Positions 62,425-64,000 of a stretch of 64,000 nt of DNA are shown here, in pieces. The translations under genes were made by a program, and so were the position numbers. Source of the DNA: Allosphingosinicella vermicomposti (GTDB lineage: Bacteria; Pseudomonadota; Alphaproteobacteria; Sphingomonadales; Sphingomonadaceae); assembly GCF_003012815.1 (NCBI RefSeq), contig NZ_PXYJ01000001.1, forward strand, positions 806,001 through 870,000, read 5' to 3'. Within the stretch, counting starts at the first letter, position 1; every line of letters begins with the position of its first letter. Under the pieces are notes generated by a model. That model was not told where the DNA came from. It made no database searches and saw only the letters and a program-made list of their open reading frames with translations.

Positions 62425-63603
62425 TCAACTCTTCCGGCTTAATTCCCGCATTGCATTGTCCAGCCCGTCGAGCGTCAGCGGGAACATGCGCCCGCGCATC
62501 AACTCGCGGATCATGCCGATCGAGTGGGAATAACCCCAATGCTGCTCGCCAAGCGGGTTGAGCCACACGGCGGCAGGATAGGTGGTCGTGAGCCGCTGCA
62601 TCCAGGCGGCGCCCGCTTCCTCATTATAATGTTCCACCGATCCGCCGGCATGGCTGATTTCATAGGGGCTCATTGACGCGTCGCCGACAAAGACGAGTTT
62701 ATAGTCATGCCCGTATTTGTGGAGCACGTCCCAAGTCGGCGTCCGCTCGGTGAAGCGGCGGGCATTGTCCTTCCACACGCCTTCATAGACGCAATTGTGG
62801 AAGTAGAAGAATTCGAGGTTCTTGAACTCAGCAGTCGCTGCGGAGAATAGCTCCTCGCACACGCGGACATGCGGGTCCATCGATCCGCCAATGTCGAGGA
62901 AGAGGAGCAGTTTCACCGCATTGTGCCGTTCGGGTCGCATGCGGATGTCGAGCCAGCCCTTGCGAGCCGTCCCGTCGATTGTGCCGTCAATATCTAGTTC
63001 GTCTGCCGCGCCTTCACGGGCGAAGCGGCGGAGGCGGCGGAGCGCAACCTTGATGTTGCGGGTGCCGAGTTCCTTCGAACTGTCGAGGTTGCGGAATTCG
63101 CGCTTGTCCCACACCTTCAGCGCGCGCCCGTGCCGCCCTTCGCCACCAATCCGTACGCCTTCGGGATTATAGCCGCCATGGCCGAAAGGGGAGGTGCCGC
63201 CGGTGCCGATCCATTTCGACCCACCCTGATGCCGCTCCTTCTGCTCCTCGAGCCGCTTCTTCAGCGTCTCCATAATCTCTTCCCAGGAACCAAGAGACTT
63301 GATCTCCGCCATCTGCTCCGGGGTGAGGTAAAGTTCGGCGATCTTCCTCAGCCATTCTTCGGGGATCGGCGCTTCTTCCGTTCCGTAGGTCGTTTCCAGG
63401 CCCTTGAAGACCTTGCCGAACACCTGATCGAAGCGGTCGATCAGGCTCTCATCCTTCACGAAAGTGGCGCGGGCGAGATAATAGAAATCCTCCGGCCGCG
63501 TGGCGATCACCTCGGCATCCAGCGCCTCGAGCAGGGTCAGATGCTCCTTCAGGGAAGCAGGGATCCCGGCCGCGCGCAGTTCATCGACGAAGGAGAAAAA
63601 CAT
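62425..63603 (-). CDS. VWA-domain (CoxE-like) protein
   Basis: A 392-aa cytosolic protein with a helical N-terminal half and a C-terminal von Willebrand A domain. The metal site is LLFLDIGGSMDPHVR (DxGxSM instead of DxSxS). The middle carries GHGGYNPEGVRIGGEGRHGR, typical of the CoxE/DUF58-like group that works with MoxR AAA ATPases. No moxR gene is adjacent, although it could lie elsewhere. The molecular target is unknown. Confidence 0.88.
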   Translation of the reverse strand: MFFSFVDELRAAGIPASLKEHLTLLEALDAEVIATRPEDFYYLARATFVKDESLIDRFDQVFGKVFKGLETTYGTEEAPIPEEWLRKIAELYLTPEQMAEIKSLGSWEEIMETLKKRLEEQKERHQGGSKWIGTGGTSPFGHGGYNPEGVRIGGEGRHGRALKVWDKREFRNLDSSKELGTRNIKVALRRLRRFAREGAADELDIDGTIDGTARKGWLDIRMRPERHNAVKLLLFLDIGGSMDPHVRVCEELFSAATAEFKNLEFFYFHNCVYEGVWKDNARRFTERTPTWDVLHKYGHDYKLVFVGDASMSPYEISHAGGSVEHYNEEAGAAWMQRLTTTYPAAVWLNPLGEQHWGYSHSIGMIRELMRGRMFPLTLDGLDNAMRELSRKS

Positions 63604-63703
63604 AGGCAGATATTAGACCAGGGTGGTCGCCGTTTCCACGGTTAACGCCCTTTCAACTTTTCCCTTCTAACCGAGCCAGTTGAGATTGAAAAAGGGGTGT
63701 GCC

Positions 63704-64000
63704 GTGGCAACTTCCGCCGTGGAGCAGTTGGATAGCAGCGCAATCAACGACGTCGCGCGCAGTTGCGGGTCGCTGGCAATCGAATGCAGTGATGTGTCGG
63801 GCTATGTGTCTGTCGTGTCCGGCCGCATCGCCGAAAACCTTCAAACGCTCGATAAATTGGAAGAGATTACGAAACGTCTGCTCCTCGATCAGGCGCGCGT
63901 GTCGGAATCCACGGATGAAGCGAAGCTCCTATCCGAACGCGCCCGCGAAAAACTCGAAAATGGCCGCGCGGCCATTGCCGACACGATCGGCATTTTCAGC
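63704..64000 (+). CDS. Coiled-coil chemoreceptor-like protein, N-terminal part (cut by the window end)
   Basis: An open frame from GTG 63704 (AAGGGG 6 bases upstream) to the window end gives 99 residues: VATSAVEQLDSSAINDVARS, CGSLAIECSDVSGYVSVVSG, then a helical region RIAENLQTLDKLEEITKRLL and SERAREKLENGRAAIADTIG. The heptad pattern and spacing resemble the start of cytoplasmic methyl-accepting chemotaxis proteins. The signalling tip is not in the window, so the assignment is tentative. Confidence 0.6.
   Translation, partial: MATSAVEQLDSSAINDVARSCGSLAIECSDVSGYVSVVSGRIAENLQTLDKLEEITKRLLLDQARVSESTDEAKLLSERAREKLENGRAAIADTIGIFS

Overview
The window is GC-rich chromosomal DNA from an alphaproteobacterium, most likely a member of the Sphingomonadales. 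The evidence is a DivL-type pseudokinase next to ahcY, tsaE, addB/addA and trxA, an S16 protein with an Ala/Glu-rich tail, a GGAAC-type general-stress promoter candidate, and many short intergenic palindromes of the kind common in sphingomonads. Genes are dense and often share ATGA stop/start overlaps. I see no prophage, insertion sequence or CRISPR array.

Left part (1-13.5 kb): the 3' end of RNase P RNA, a J-domain protein, then sufE with a hotdog thioesterase. A phage-shock (Psp) locus follows. PspF is divergent from an operon that seems to begin with an undescribed 47-aa exported peptide, continues with pspA, pspB and pspC, and ends with three extra small membrane proteins sharing a C-terminal coiled-coil signature with PspB and PspC. 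Fe-superoxide dismutase comes next. Then a leftward operon dapF-mtaB-ftsY-yciB-ABC ATPase-ABC permease, and a membrane GGDEF/EAL protein.

Middle (13.5-31 kb): the ffh-rpsP-rimM-trmD-rplS translation/secretion cluster, interrupted on the opposite strand by a thioredoxin-reductase-like gene. After it come a DUF2189 membrane protein, two exported peptidases (DPP-IV-like S9 and ACE-like M2), asd, a GFA-domain protein overlapping an alpha/beta hydrolase, a YbjN-like protein, a membrane-tailed short-chain dehydrogenase, a peroxiredoxin, YqgE, and ahcY behind a perfect 20-bp palindrome.

Right part (31-64 kb): divL (Tyr in place of the phospho-accepting His, and no canonical start codon for its N-terminal segment), tsaE, amgK-murU (cell-wall sugar recycling), addB, a Tat-exported M24 peptidase on the other strand, addA, trxA, secA, an exported unknown, a hemerythrin protein, a zinc alcohol dehydrogenase with a small membrane protein, tRNA-Asn, nadK, an EAL protein, mfd, sdhE, recG, a NamZ-like muramidase with a DOMON-like partner, tyrS, a VWA protein and the start of a coiled-coil, chemoreceptor-like protein.

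Themes: envelope stress (Psp), peptidoglycan recycling (NamZ plus AmgK-MurU), DNA break and transcription-coupled repair (AddAB, RecG, Mfd), protein targeting (Ffh, FtsY, SecA), tRNA modification (MtaB, TsaE, TrmD), and several families of imperfect palindromic repeats at gene borders. One of these repeats is fused in frame into mtaB, and another supplies the rimM ribosome-binding site.
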